The position numbers and the translations under genes are program-made. Source: Pseudomonadota bacterium (GTDB lineage Bacteria > Bdellovibrionota > UBA2428). Taken from it: a stretch of 49,156 bases of DNA. The stretch covers positions 1-49,156 of the forward strand of contig JAGNHS010000018.1 of the NCBI GenBank assembly GCA_018001635.1. The letters are read 5' to 3'. How positions within the stretch are numbered: position 1 is the first letter of the stretch; each line of letters begins with the position of its first letter. The notes beneath the pieces are model-generated. The model was given only the letters and a program-made list of their open reading frames with translations. It was not told the DNA's origin and ran no database searches. This document shows, piece after piece, positions 43,301 to 49,156 of this stretch.

Positions 43301-44078
43301 TAAGCATGAGCTCTCGACGCTCCTTTTGAGCTTGAGCAGGATCTAATGGAATTTTCTTTTTACTCTTAATATCTTGAATTTCAATTTCGTTGAGGACTCT
43401 TTGTTTTATATTGGCAAGCTCGCTCTCTAAATCTTTGTTTGTTTTGTATAATCGACTTAGCTTGTTTTCTAATTCTAATCTTCTTTCAGGACTTAACTTT
43501 TCTGTATCTGAAGGGGTATCAAGTTCACTTGAGCTTAACAAATTAGCAACAGCTTTCATTAAATTCTGGGTGTCATTGAGCTCTTTAAGTTTTTTTTGGA
43601 CACGTGTGTCGGTCAAAACTTTTAAATCTTTTTCACTTTGACTAAGTTTTTCATCAGACATCTGTGAAATAGGACTTTTAAATGAATCGAGTATACTAAA
43701 GTATTCGTTCTTAAATTGATTAAATTCTTCATGTCTCGTAGACGCAGTATTTATTTGATTTGCAAAATATGAAAAGAAATCCTTATTTTGTAGCTGACCC
43801 GATGCTCGACTGAGATCGCGAATTTTAGCTAATAATTCGATACCCTCAGAAGTTTTCCAGAGTTGAGATTCTAAAAAAATAAAGTTGTTTTTTAGCCAAT
43901 TCCAAACTCCTGTATATTGAGGAGGGTCTTCAAGGAGGGCTTTTTCAATTTCAGAGACTATAAATTTTTGTTCTTCGTTCAAGTAATCTGTTGCGGAATT
44001 AGTTTTGGCGAATAGGAATATAGGAGAAATCATTAAACAACATAAAAATAGCCAATAACGATATCTCAAGCTCAACAC
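40380..44078 (-). CDS. Very large exported protein (1232 residues) of unknown function
   Basis: The start is GTG 44078, with AGGGG eight bases upstream, opening a signal peptide (YWLFLCCLMISPIFLFA). The N-terminal third is coiled coil. The middle (about 300-830) appears folded (YHSDIIRIPMPLGYELDKLV, ESYEIYYQNNHF, EFTRISYGIALGD) with a CTQC motif in GVFCTQCTGMEE. The rest (about 850-1050) is Ser/Asn-rich low complexity, and then helical again. I do not recognise any domain. A peptidase or transglutaminase-like core is conceivable but not shown. Probably periplasmic or surface-attached. Together with the neighbours it makes an 7-kb block of exported unknowns. Confidence 0.65.
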   Translation of the reverse strand: MLSLRYRYWLFLCCLMISPIFLFAKTNSATDYLNEEQKFIVSEIEKALLEDPPQYTGVWNWLKNNFIFLESQLWKTSEGIELLAKIRDLSRASGQLQNKDFFSYFANQINTASTRHEEFNQFKNEYFSILDSFKSPISQMSDEKLSQSEKDLKVLTDTRVQKKLKELNDTQNLMKAVANLLSSSELDTPSDTEKLSPERRLELENKLSRLYKTNKDLESELANIKQRVLNEIEIQDIKSKKKIPLDPAQAQKERRELMLKQLRRHYDAAMREFVWRFGPKNLEFETTRGQAFPIKTKNQLSLLTFEYNPISSDDYIYQNNILNQGALGRTNEVNGFNVFHHDASAHASEFSYGQNINLIDPEIADKVWLQQHLDAIRQSIKTINNPKSDLEAHAKYNKLNYEIFPRQLCQDMSDLIAKRSKMFFNSHKLDPETLQLAHFIFFKEDQIQQRDLRAQSLKKPDIASALDELIQNAYVYDKKQRFRKNTGGEDKWTNIFKAEESESAYISDFNESKEGTSTHSYLNVLNEDKNQKIPDKFYLSPWDADDLNSHKDWTSNNQTSVDQKKGILRIESKERQDSRNRYHSATTIERVPNYHSDIIRIPMPLGYELDKLVLYPMEESYEIYYQNNHFRKKEPLVLGKDYIIKVNPDQASAFIEFKQRQASGTLFLPQYQVKKRTNMPKVNPLTSLDKKPLLELEKIWREAGFVNFADALNDLIKSEKIYLADFDDLMRRNSEYAWKAEKVKRVDDPKAISDLTPFLNEKGVFCTQCTGMEEFTRISYGIALGDNTDYRMQRRTVIKTKHNPAFGKEEESFSLGTQLHSLSTLSDKNGAITNIVDNTPASPIERNSSSGLFSNPFRSNPMSDSSEFGLRTESKNLNSTRKRDAQFQHTNQKESRASELAKNSSRNTDTSAPLNSNYPSDNAIGDNISSHATNSENQSKNKLRKWIDLFKKKLNIKLKKSITQFKVDDNGGIFSDKNISNSKAQNIHQTPQEIETSHTNEINNKDSLPDINKRKLFEEALEDSKRNRESYLDRLKSNIEKLETSLKVKDPKARTLSSSEEKFLSKNKFRELMSPHLRTARPSEPVSRIYTLSKTIQKFLEGNLEWKELKMDLDNRFGIKINHLGELTQAISQEAKRVTKTLESVTKDPKFKNRIPFYNDENFLDSVKALSTRLENIAGTLDIKALMWGQSQHKGTLPASKDSMPLKTWQRKYFIRNSENCETLLKNLAAPL

Positions 44079-44176
44079 AAAACGTACCCCTAAGCCTAAG
44101 CTTTATTTTAGCCTATGGATTTATTTTTGATTGTTAAGTTTTTGTTAAAATATATGAAATATGCTGATTTTAGTGC

Positions 44177-45736
44177 CTATAACCCCTTGGCAAGCAGTTC
44201 TTCTATGATTTCTTGGCGTAGCTTTTCGCTTTGTTGATTGATTTCTTTGATGCTTGCTTTAATGGCAGCTTGCTCTTTGAGCAGCTGTGATTTTTGAGCT
44301 TCAGGAATTTCTACGGGTACACGTCCCCATTGTTGTCGAGAGAGATTTAGAAATTCACTTGTATATCTTGCCCAATTTGAATAATTTTTAGTTTCCTTAA
44401 GCATCCATTCAACGAAGGCGTTTCTGTCTTCGTCCTCAAGAGAAATCCATCTTGAATTATATTGAAGTACTTTAATGGCAGCTATTTGAGCATCAACACT
44501 GTTGTAGCTACCCATGATTTTCTTGATTTTGCTCACTAAGATTAAAAATTCTTCACGCTTCAGTCGTTCTCTATAGGTTTCTAACAGTCTTTCTATGGCT
44601 ACGTTTTGTGTTGAAGATCCTCCCGTTAAAACATCAAGATTGACTAATAGAGCTTTCCATTCGTTAGGGTGCAGTGGATTTTGAGAGTTTTCGCTTCGTC
44701 CTGAAATTTTTTGATTGAGCGAGCGAAGGCTTTGATTGAGCTCTTCGCTGATTCTCTGTGCTTCAGAAATTCTTATGTTGAATTTTTCTTGAATTTCTAA
44801 AAGTATTTTTTGATGTTCTTGAATTTTGAGTTTTAATTCAGCGTCTAATTCTTGGCCGTATTTTGAGAGGAAATAATCGACATCGGCAGCATTCATTTTT
44901 TTATAGTTTTGATAGAAAAAATAACGTCTACCGGCGGGTGATATGCTTTCTAAATATTGAGTGATTTCTGTGTTTAAAGCGGACTGGGAGGAATTGTTAA
45001 AAATACTAACAATATTTTCGTCTTCAGAAAGTTTTATAATTTGCGGCCCTCTTTTTGGAGTTTTTCGGCCTCTCAAACGATCTGCAATTCTTGCTGATAG
45101 GGTTCTATATTTAGAAATTCTCAGAGCGGCTTCAGAAGTGTTTCTCATAATATTGTAGAGAATGGCAAATTTGAGTTCACTCAAATAGGGGTCGCGCAAC
45201 TGACTCTTTTTCCAATAGTTGAGGAATTGAATATATTCGTTGACTTTCATTCCATAGCGTTTTGAAGTTTCTGCAACTTTGACTAAATCTGAAACATCAT
45301 GTCCCGAGTCTAAAACGTTTACGATGCGCTCAGTGATATGTTCAATAAATTCTAATTTTTTTGAAGGATCTAAAACAGGAAATGCTAAAACAGCTTGATA
45401 TATATCGGAGGGTTTTTTTAGTCCTTGATGTACAAGCTCATCGGCAGTTGCTCGATCGAGAAATTTAACTCGTGTGTCGTTTCCAGCTAAGGAAGTTTCT
45501 ATGCCGGCGGCATTAGCAATGTCTTCCATGGAATCGCCTTGTAGACCTGCGATAATGGCGGAGTGCCATTGAGTTTCGAATAGAGCTAGGAAACTTTCAC
45601 AAGAATTGCTTTTAAGAACTAAACTTGATGAATTTTCGGAGGCTTTAAGATTCAGATTAAGACTCAAGTAGAGAATAAAAACTAAGCCTAGAAATCTTGT
45701 TAATTGCGATGAAGCTTTATTTATAAGCTTAGCCAT
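44177..45736 (-). CDS. Exported helical protein of unknown function
   Basis: 519 residues with a signal peptide (FLGLVFILYLSLNLNLKAS). Highly helical with a coiled coil in the second half (EHQKILLEIQEKFNIRISEA). No known family recognised; a few Asn/Ser-rich turns and one Cys (SNSCESF). Same strand as the 1232-residue gene and 98 bases upstream of it, so one transcript is possible. No clear ribosome site; a GGGG/CCCC pair with a six-base gap lies just upstream (45742-45755). Confidence 0.62.
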   Translation of the reverse strand: MAKLINKASSQLTRFLGLVFILYLSLNLNLKASENSSSLVLKSNSCESFLALFETQWHSAIIAGLQGDSMEDIANAAGIETSLAGNDTRVKFLDRATADELVHQGLKKPSDIYQAVLAFPVLDPSKKLEFIEHITERIVNVLDSGHDVSDLVKVAETSKRYGMKVNEYIQFLNYWKKSQLRDPYLSELKFAILYNIMRNTSEAALRISKYRTLSARIADRLRGRKTPKRGPQIIKLSEDENIVSIFNNSSQSALNTEITQYLESISPAGRRYFFYQNYKKMNAADVDYFLSKYGQELDAELKLKIQEHQKILLEIQEKFNIRISEAQRISEELNQSLRSLNQKISGRSENSQNPLHPNEWKALLVNLDVLTGGSSTQNVAIERLLETYRERLKREEFLILVSKIKKIMGSYNSVDAQIAAIKVLQYNSRWISLEDEDRNAFVEWMLKETKNYSNWARYTSEFLNLSRQQWGRVPVEIPEAQKSQLLKEQAAIKASIKEINQQSEKLRQEIIEELLAKGL

Positions 45737-45865
45737 GAGCCGGGGAAATTACCCCATATAACGCATTGTGGCAATGGTGTTTTGGCCTAATTTTTGTAAG
45801 GTCTGAATAGCTCATGGACGGCAATTTTTGCCAGGAAAGGTAGATCAGCGGATTGGAGGTACTTT

Positions 45866-45964
45866 ATGTGCCAACTAGACGCTCTTTTACTGTTTTTGAA
45901 GATTCTGAAGGCGGTGTATATACTTTACACTATATACACCGCTAAAAAGAACACTAAAGCCTAA
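45866..45964 (+). CDS. Candidate micro-ORF, 32-residue hydrophobic peptide
   Basis: A frame in the 335-base gap 45737-46071, too short for normal gene finding. A perfect GGAGG (45855-45859) is six bases from the ATG. The peptide begins MCQLDALLLFLKILKAV, continues YILYTIYTA and ends KKNTKA, so it has one membrane-length hydrophobic span and a basic tail. Two hairpins cover its second half and the stop codon falls in the second loop. An upstream TTGTGG/TAATTT pair (45766-45793, 16-base gap) could be a promoter. Candidates: membrane micro-protein, type I toxin or leader peptide. Chance cannot be excluded; the hairpins may simply be minus-strand terminators. No other gene is seen in the gap. Confidence 0.35.
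   Translation: MCQLDALLLFLKILKAVYILYTIYTAKKNTKA
45911..45942. repeat. Perfect 12-bp hairpin inside the candidate micro-ORF
   Basis: GCGGTGTATATA, eight-base loop, TATATACACCGC. It lies within codons 16-26 of the micro-ORF and only five bases from the next hairpin. Neither strand has a T-run after it, so it is not a simple terminator. Symmetry is seen directly; role is unknown. Confidence 0.8.
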
Positions 45965-45981
45965 CAACCTTTAGTGTTCTT
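45943..45981 (-). terminator. Hairpin with T-tail on minus strand, probable terminator of the cox-ABC operon
   Basis: AAGAACACTAAAG (45947-45959) and CTTTAGTGTTCTT (45969-45981) form a perfect 13-bp stem with a nine-base loop. Read on the minus strand the stem is followed by TTTA, giving TTCTTTTTA. It lies about 90 bases after the ABC permease stop, in the right place to end the cytochrome oxidase/ABC transcript. AT-rich stem, so modest strength. Confidence 0.5.
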
Positions 45982-46071
45982 CGTCAGTTATCAAAAGAAC
46001 TTAAATTTTGGATAGTTTATATATAAATTGCTGGAGTTGAAGGCTTAATATTTATGCCGTTCATGAGCACA

Positions 46072-46839
46072 TTAAGCGACTTTTTCGTTTTCTAGGTAGA
46101 AATATGAAAGACTCAAGAATGTTAAAAAGAAGATTCCCAAGACCGCAATTTTTTCCAAACTAAAACCAGTGTAGCCCACCTCAAAGAGTTCCCTAATGGC
46201 TTTTACAGCATAGCTAAGGGGGTTAATTTTAGAGAGCAAATAAAAGAAAGGACCCCGATTTTCTAATGGAAATAGCGAGCCAGACAAAAGCCACATCGGA
46301 AAAAGTAATATATTCATCATCGAATGATATCCGGCTACTGAATCCATTTTCCAGGCCAACAAAAAGCCTAAAGTTGTGAGGGTTGATGCTGTTAGAAATA
46401 AAAGCGTAAATATTCCGATGAGATTTTCTAATCCCAAGTGTATTCCCATAAATGGGGCGGGGATTAAAAGTAGGGCGCCTTGAATTGTTGCCAATAAAGA
46501 AGCTCCGTAGACTTTAGCTAGTAGAAAGACAATCTTAGGTTGAGGAGAAACTAAAACTCCTTGAAGAAAACCATGGTGACGATCTTCAATGACGGAAATG
46601 GTAGAAAAAATAGCCGTGAATAAAACGCTGAGGAGTAGCATTCCGGGAAAGAAAAATTGTAAATATCCGCCTTGTCCTGAGCCTGCTGGATTTTGAAAAG
46701 AAGAGCCAATTCCAAAACCAATGAGCACCCAAAAAAGTAAAGGTGTGATGAGCGCGCCGATGAGTCGACTTCTTTGACGAAGGAATCGTATGATTTCTCT
46801 TTTAGAGAGGCCCACAAAAGCCGAAAGTATTCCACTCAT
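46072..46839 (-). CDS. ABC-2 type transporter permease
   Basis: 255 residues, six membrane segments. Typical ABC-2 pattern: FLRQRSRLIGALITPLLFWV, FFFPGMLLLSVLFTAIFSTI followed by EDRHHGFLQGVLVSPQP (coupling helix), and PMWLLSGSLFPLENRGPFFY. Works with the ATPase encoded just upstream (ATGA overlap) as an exporter; the pair resembles NodI/NodJ-type drug or polysaccharide exporters. Substrate not determined. Last gene before the minus-strand terminator hairpin. Confidence 0.9.
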   Translation of the reverse strand: MSGILSAFVGLSKREIIRFLRQRSRLIGALITPLLFWVLIGFGIGSSFQNPAGSGQGGYLQFFFPGMLLLSVLFTAIFSTISVIEDRHHGFLQGVLVSPQPKIVFLLAKVYGASLLATIQGALLLIPAPFMGIHLGLENLIGIFTLLFLTASTLTTLGFLLAWKMDSVAGYHSMMNILLFPMWLLSGSLFPLENRGPFFYLLSKINPLSYAVKAIRELFEVGYTGFSLEKIAVLGIFFLTFLSLSYFYLENEKVA

Positions 46840-47756
46840 AAGTTTTCTCCTGTTTTCAAGAAATAGAGATCGGCTAAATTTCCTTTGTCCCAGCTGAGCG
46901 AATTTAAGTTGTTGCCAAATTCACTCATGAAAGCGGGTATCAGGTTTTGGGCGTTATCAGTTCTGATTCGGAAGTTTAAAGCACTTAATTCTTCCGCTTT
47001 GGAGAGGGAATTTAATTTAGAAATGAGAGTTGGATTCATTTCAACAAAAGAAAGATTAATTACATCCGATGAAATTTCTTTTTTTAATTGAGCAGGAGTG
47101 CCTGAGGCTACACATTTTCCTTGATGGATAAAACTAATTTCGTCGCACATTTCGGCTTCTTCCATGTGGTGAGTGGTGACAATGATGCTCACTCCTTCAT
47201 GGCGAAGTTTATGGAGTTCTCTCCAGAATTCTCGGCGAACTAAAGGATCTAAACCTGTAGTGGGTTCATCGAGTAGTAAAATTTTTGGGGAATGTAATAA
47301 TGATTTGGTGAGCTCAACTCTTCTGGCCCATCCTCCAGAGAGTTGCTTGACTCTAAGATTAAGTTTGTCGGTGAGTGAAAAAATTTTAGCTAATTCTGAA
47401 ATTCTGGAAGAGGCTTGTGTTTTGGAGATTCCAAAGAGTGAGGCTTGAAGGAGTAAATTTTCTTCAACGCTGAGGAGCGGATCGAGGCTGGGCGATTGAA
47501 AACATATGCCCATGTCGTTACGAATTGCTTTTGAATTGGCTTTTAAATTTTTGCCAAGAATAAGGACTTCCCCTTTTTGGATTGAAATCTGAGTAGAGAT
47601 AATTTTAAAGCAGGTAGATTTTCCACTTCCGTTGGGTCCTAGCAAACCATGAATGCTGCCTTTTTCACAAGAAAAGCTTAGCCCTTGAAGAGCTTCTTTT
47701 TTATTTTTTTGATCAGAGTAACTAAAGTGGAGGTCTTTGACTTCAAGTGCGTTCAT
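46836..47756 (-). CDS. ABC transporter ATP-binding protein
   Basis: 306 residues from the ATG at 47756; the frame is open to 47810 inside the previous gene but starts properly at MNALEVKDLHFSYSD. Walker A GPNGSGKS (40-47), Q-loop FQSPSLDPLL, signature LSGGWARRVEL, Walker B ILLLDEPTTGLDP and switch His TTHHMEEAE. The extra C-terminal domain of about 70 residues is common in ABC-2 ATPases. Partner of the permease downstream. The start overlaps the small cox-linked gene by 14 bases, which suggests one transcript. Position next to oxidase genes hints at an oxidase-linked export role, unproven. Confidence 0.92.
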   Translation of the reverse strand: MNALEVKDLHFSYSDQKNKKEALQGLSFSCEKGSIHGLLGPNGSGKSTCFKIISTQISIQKGEVLILGKNLKANSKAIRNDMGICFQSPSLDPLLSVEENLLLQASLFGISKTQASSRISELAKIFSLTDKLNLRVKQLSGGWARRVELTKSLLHSPKILLLDEPTTGLDPLVRREFWRELHKLRHEGVSIIVTTHHMEEAEMCDEISFIHQGKCVASGTPAQLKKEISSDVINLSFVEMNPTLISKLNSLSKAEELSALNFRIRTDNAQNLIPAFMSEFGNNLNSLSWDKGNLADLYFLKTGENL

Positions 47757-47946
47757 TATTCTTGTTATGTTGGTAATCTTTCCATAGTCGCCAAGCAATA
47801 TAGGCCACAAAACTTAGAGGCAAAATTACAAAACCAGTACCTACTAATAATATTTTTGGTGTGAATGATTGAGATTGTCCACAGCCCACGCAAGCTAAAG
47901 CTGTGTGTGAAATTATGGCCATTAGAATGAAAAGAAACTTTTTCAA
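47743..47946 (-). CDS. Small cox-linked membrane protein with a CxxC motif
   Basis: 67 residues, starting at a TTG (47946) six bases after the COX IV stop. A signal-like segment (KKFLFILMAIISHTALA) leads to CVGCGQSQSF, so a CxxC lies just after a predicted cleavage site. One membrane helix follows (ILLVGTGFVILPLSFVAYIA), then a basic tail. The CxxC faces the periplasm and could bind copper or heme, or be a thiol pair. Located between oxidase subunit IV and the ABC ATPase. Function is inferred from context only. Confidence 0.62.
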   Translation of the reverse strand: MKKFLFILMAIISHTALACVGCGQSQSFTPKILLVGTGFVILPLSFVAYIAWRLWKDYQHNKNNERT

Positions 47947-47952
47947 AAAAGC

Positions 47953-48384
47953 TTACTCTTTTTTTTCTGCAGCGGGCGCAGCTTCAGTCGTGGGAGCCGA
48001 TTCGTGCTTGGCTTCATGAGAAGCTTCGCCAGTATGTCCCGCTTCTTCGGAGTGTCCTTTGAAGACTCTTGGAGCTTCCCCAATATAAGCTGAGGCAGGT
48101 CGGTATGGAGCATCTATAACAAGATAGGTGGCGTAGAAGAAAGCAATAAATAAAGGCAAAATGGCAACGAGTTTTAATCCATTTGTTTCGTGATTAAGGT
48201 GCATATACCACCAGCCAACACACACAGCTTTTGAGAGAGACAAAACGCAAACCAATAGTTTAGTTAACATCGGTGGGAATGCATGAAAATAAACGACAGC
48301 TAATTCTGCTACAGTGAGAATGAGCAAGTAGACGAATACTTTCATGTAAGATTTAACTTTTTCTGAATAACTTAGGTGCGCCAT
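47953..48384 (-). CDS. Cytochrome c oxidase subunit IV (caa3-type)
   Basis: 143 residues with three membrane segments (VFVYLLILTVAELAVVYF, LLVCVLSLSKAVCVGWWYM, LVAILPLFIAFFYATYLVI). The central MHLNHET motif is typical of bacterial COX IV / CyoD-type small subunits. The C-terminal tail is Ala/Glu/His-rich, longer than usual. AGAGGACG six bases before the ATG. Supports assembly or stability of the oxidase. It follows subunit III by 13 bases. Confidence 0.85.
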   Translation of the reverse strand: MAHLSYSEKVKSYMKVFVYLLILTVAELAVVYFHAFPPMLTKLLVCVLSLSKAVCVGWWYMHLNHETNGLKLVAILPLFIAFFYATYLVIDAPYRPASAYIGEAPRVFKGHSEEAGHTGEASHEAKHESAPTTEAAPAAEKKE

Positions 48385-48397
48385 TTTGATCGTCCTC

Positions 48398-49024
48398 TTA
48401 TATTAAGTAAATAAATGTAAAAACAAGAATCCAAACTAAGTCGACAAAGTGCCAAAAGAGACCGCAAATTTCGACATGGTTGACGTTACCGTTGTCATAT
48501 TTACCAAGCCAAGTTCTTACGGCCATTATACAAAGATAAACCACTCCACTAAAAACGTGAAAACCATGGAAACCGGTGATCACGTAAAATGTAGACGCAA
48601 ATTGCGGGGGGCCCGATTTAAAATCGGAAAAAATCATCCCCGTGTGATGCATGAGATGTGTGTATTCGTAAGCCTGTATCGACAAGAAAATGATTCCGCC
48701 AAGAATTGTAAAAAGAAGATAGCGCAACATTTTTTTAGAATCTTTTACTTCACCTGCAGCTTGGGCAATAACCATAGTGACCGAACTACAAATGAGTATA
48801 AAGGTGGCAAATGCAGAAAGGCCAATTCCTAAATAATGAGCAGGGTCGGGCCACTGTGGGTTTCGCGCTCTGAGAACCCCGTATCCTATAAGAAATCCAC
48901 TGAAGGTGAGTGCGTCAGTTCCCAAAAACATCCACATTCCCACTTTTCCGTGAGAAGCTGTATTGAACATATCGGGCGTGCGTTGAGGTGAGGTTGAAGT
49001 GTGTGTCGCTGAATGCGCATCCAT
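48398..49024 (-). CDS. Cytochrome c oxidase subunit III
   Basis: 208 residues from ATG 49024 (MDAHSATHTSTSPQRTPDMF); an in-frame TTG at 49051 would add nine residues. Five membrane segments with SHGKVGMWMFLGTDALTFSG, YEYTHLMHH, TFYVITGFHGFHVFSGVVYL and ICGLFWHFVDLVWILVFTF, all standard for COX III. It is a structural subunit of the proton-pumping aa3/caa3 oxidase in the inner membrane. Subunits I and II must lie to the right of the window. Confidence 0.95.
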   Translation of the reverse strand: MDAHSATHTSTSPQRTPDMFNTASHGKVGMWMFLGTDALTFSGFLIGYGVLRARNPQWPDPAHYLGIGLSAFATFILICSSVTMVIAQAAGEVKDSKKMLRYLLFTILGGIIFLSIQAYEYTHLMHHTGMIFSDFKSGPPQFASTFYVITGFHGFHVFSGVVYLCIMAVRTWLGKYDNGNVNHVEICGLFWHFVDLVWILVFTFIYLI

Positions 49025-49093
49025 AAGCGAGGAGTTTAGGCTTAGTTTCAAAGTTCTTCAACACTCTAGACTTAAGATTTTTTAAGGACTAAC

Positions 49094-49156
49094 TTAGTCC
49101 TGCTTCATGGAATTAACAGCGGCTTTTATTCCCAAGCTTAATGCTTCATTAAACGC
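49094..49156 (-). CDS. C-terminal end of an upstream gene, possibly oxidase subunit I (partial)
   Basis: Minus-strand frame open from the right edge to a TAA at 49094-49096, encoding about 20 residues that end ALSLGIKAAVNSMKQD. It precedes subunit III in the same direction, so the position suits ctaD, but the residues are not diagnostic. A hairpin AGGACT/AGTCCT with an AACTT loop (49085-49101) covers the stop. Confidence 0.35.
   Translation of the reverse strand, partial: AFNEALSLGIKAAVNSMKQD

Noticed and set aside
40380..45736. Toxin or phage tail-length protein reading of the large unknown proteins
   Set aside because: Both have Sec signal peptides and no phage or contact-toxin neighbours; no motif supports either idea.
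45911..45981. Integron attC site or CRISPR-like repeat
   Set aside because: The two stems have unrelated sequences and no integrase, cassette or repeat array is nearby.
1..49156. tRNA, rRNA, insertion sequences, CRISPR array or prophage
   Set aside because: Reading the gaps by eye shows no cloverleaf-like elements, transposase or integrase genes, or direct-repeat arrays. A tRNA or covariance-model scan would settle the small-RNA part.

Overview
The window is AT-rich, gene-dense bacterial chromosome. It has no rRNA, tRNA, insertion sequence, phage or CRISPR signal that I can see. The gene set suggests a Gram-negative, motile, aerobic member of the Bdellovibrionota (Bdellovibrio/Pseudobdellovibrio-like). 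It combines a bacterial mevalonate operon, many Sec-exported proteins of unknown function, an exported polysaccharide deacetylase, chemotaxis and HD-GYP signalling proteins, PutA, and a caa3-type cytochrome oxidase with a SCO1 factor. This placement is an inference from gene content; no 16S gene is present.

Layout. 1-5.4 kb: the start of a NicO-type Ni/Co exporter at the left edge (minus strand), an exported phosphoesterase, a methyl-accepting chemotaxis protein, a PBP4-type carboxypeptidase and a monoheme lipoprotein. 5.4-11.3 kb: CheX, divergent from a CheY plus HD-GYP pair; then RodA, a DUF3445 heme demethylase-like protein and CoaBC. 11.4-14.8 kb: an exported Pro/Ala-rich protein with a C-terminal membrane anchor, and a subtilase. 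14.75-21.5 kb: a compact seven-gene isoprenoid operon on the minus strand (polyprenyl synthase, fni, mvaA, phosphomevalonate kinase, mvaD, a CPBP-like membrane protein, mevalonate kinase). 21.7-26.7 kb: Lon, then a three-gene operon around a polysaccharide deacetylase. 26.7-29.6 kb: a micro-ORF/terminator unit, then a chain of OmpR-type regulator, HisKA-only protein, [2Fe-2S] ferredoxin and pseudopilin-like protein. 29.6-32.4 kb: DUF4149, DUF6178 and SCO1. 32.6-38.4 kb: an unknown exported protein, a second CheY, PutA, a choice-of-anchor-type protein and an EEP-family hydrolase. 38.4-45.7 kb: three large exported proteins of unknown function. 45.7-49.1 kb: a hairpin-rich gap with a candidate micro-ORF, then ABC-2 transporter genes downstream of cytochrome oxidase genes (minus strand), running off the right edge.

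How the genes work together. The mevalonate operon covers HMG-CoA to polyprenyl diphosphate, apart from HMG-CoA synthase and thiolase, which are not in the window. Its product could supply undecaprenyl or quinone side chains, and so link to the cell-wall genes here (rodA, dacB, deacetylase). CheX, two single-domain CheYs, the MCP and HD-GYP form a motility/c-di-GMP set. SCO1 probably serves the oxidase at the right edge.

The least conventional parts are two candidate membrane micro-ORFs ending in hairpins (26733-26811 and 45866-45981), the perfect 15-bp stem at the start of a kinase-less HisKA protein (27774-27813), and the degenerate CPBP-like protein inside the mevalonate operon. Gene ends are often packed, with convergent genes overlapping at their 3' ends at several places.
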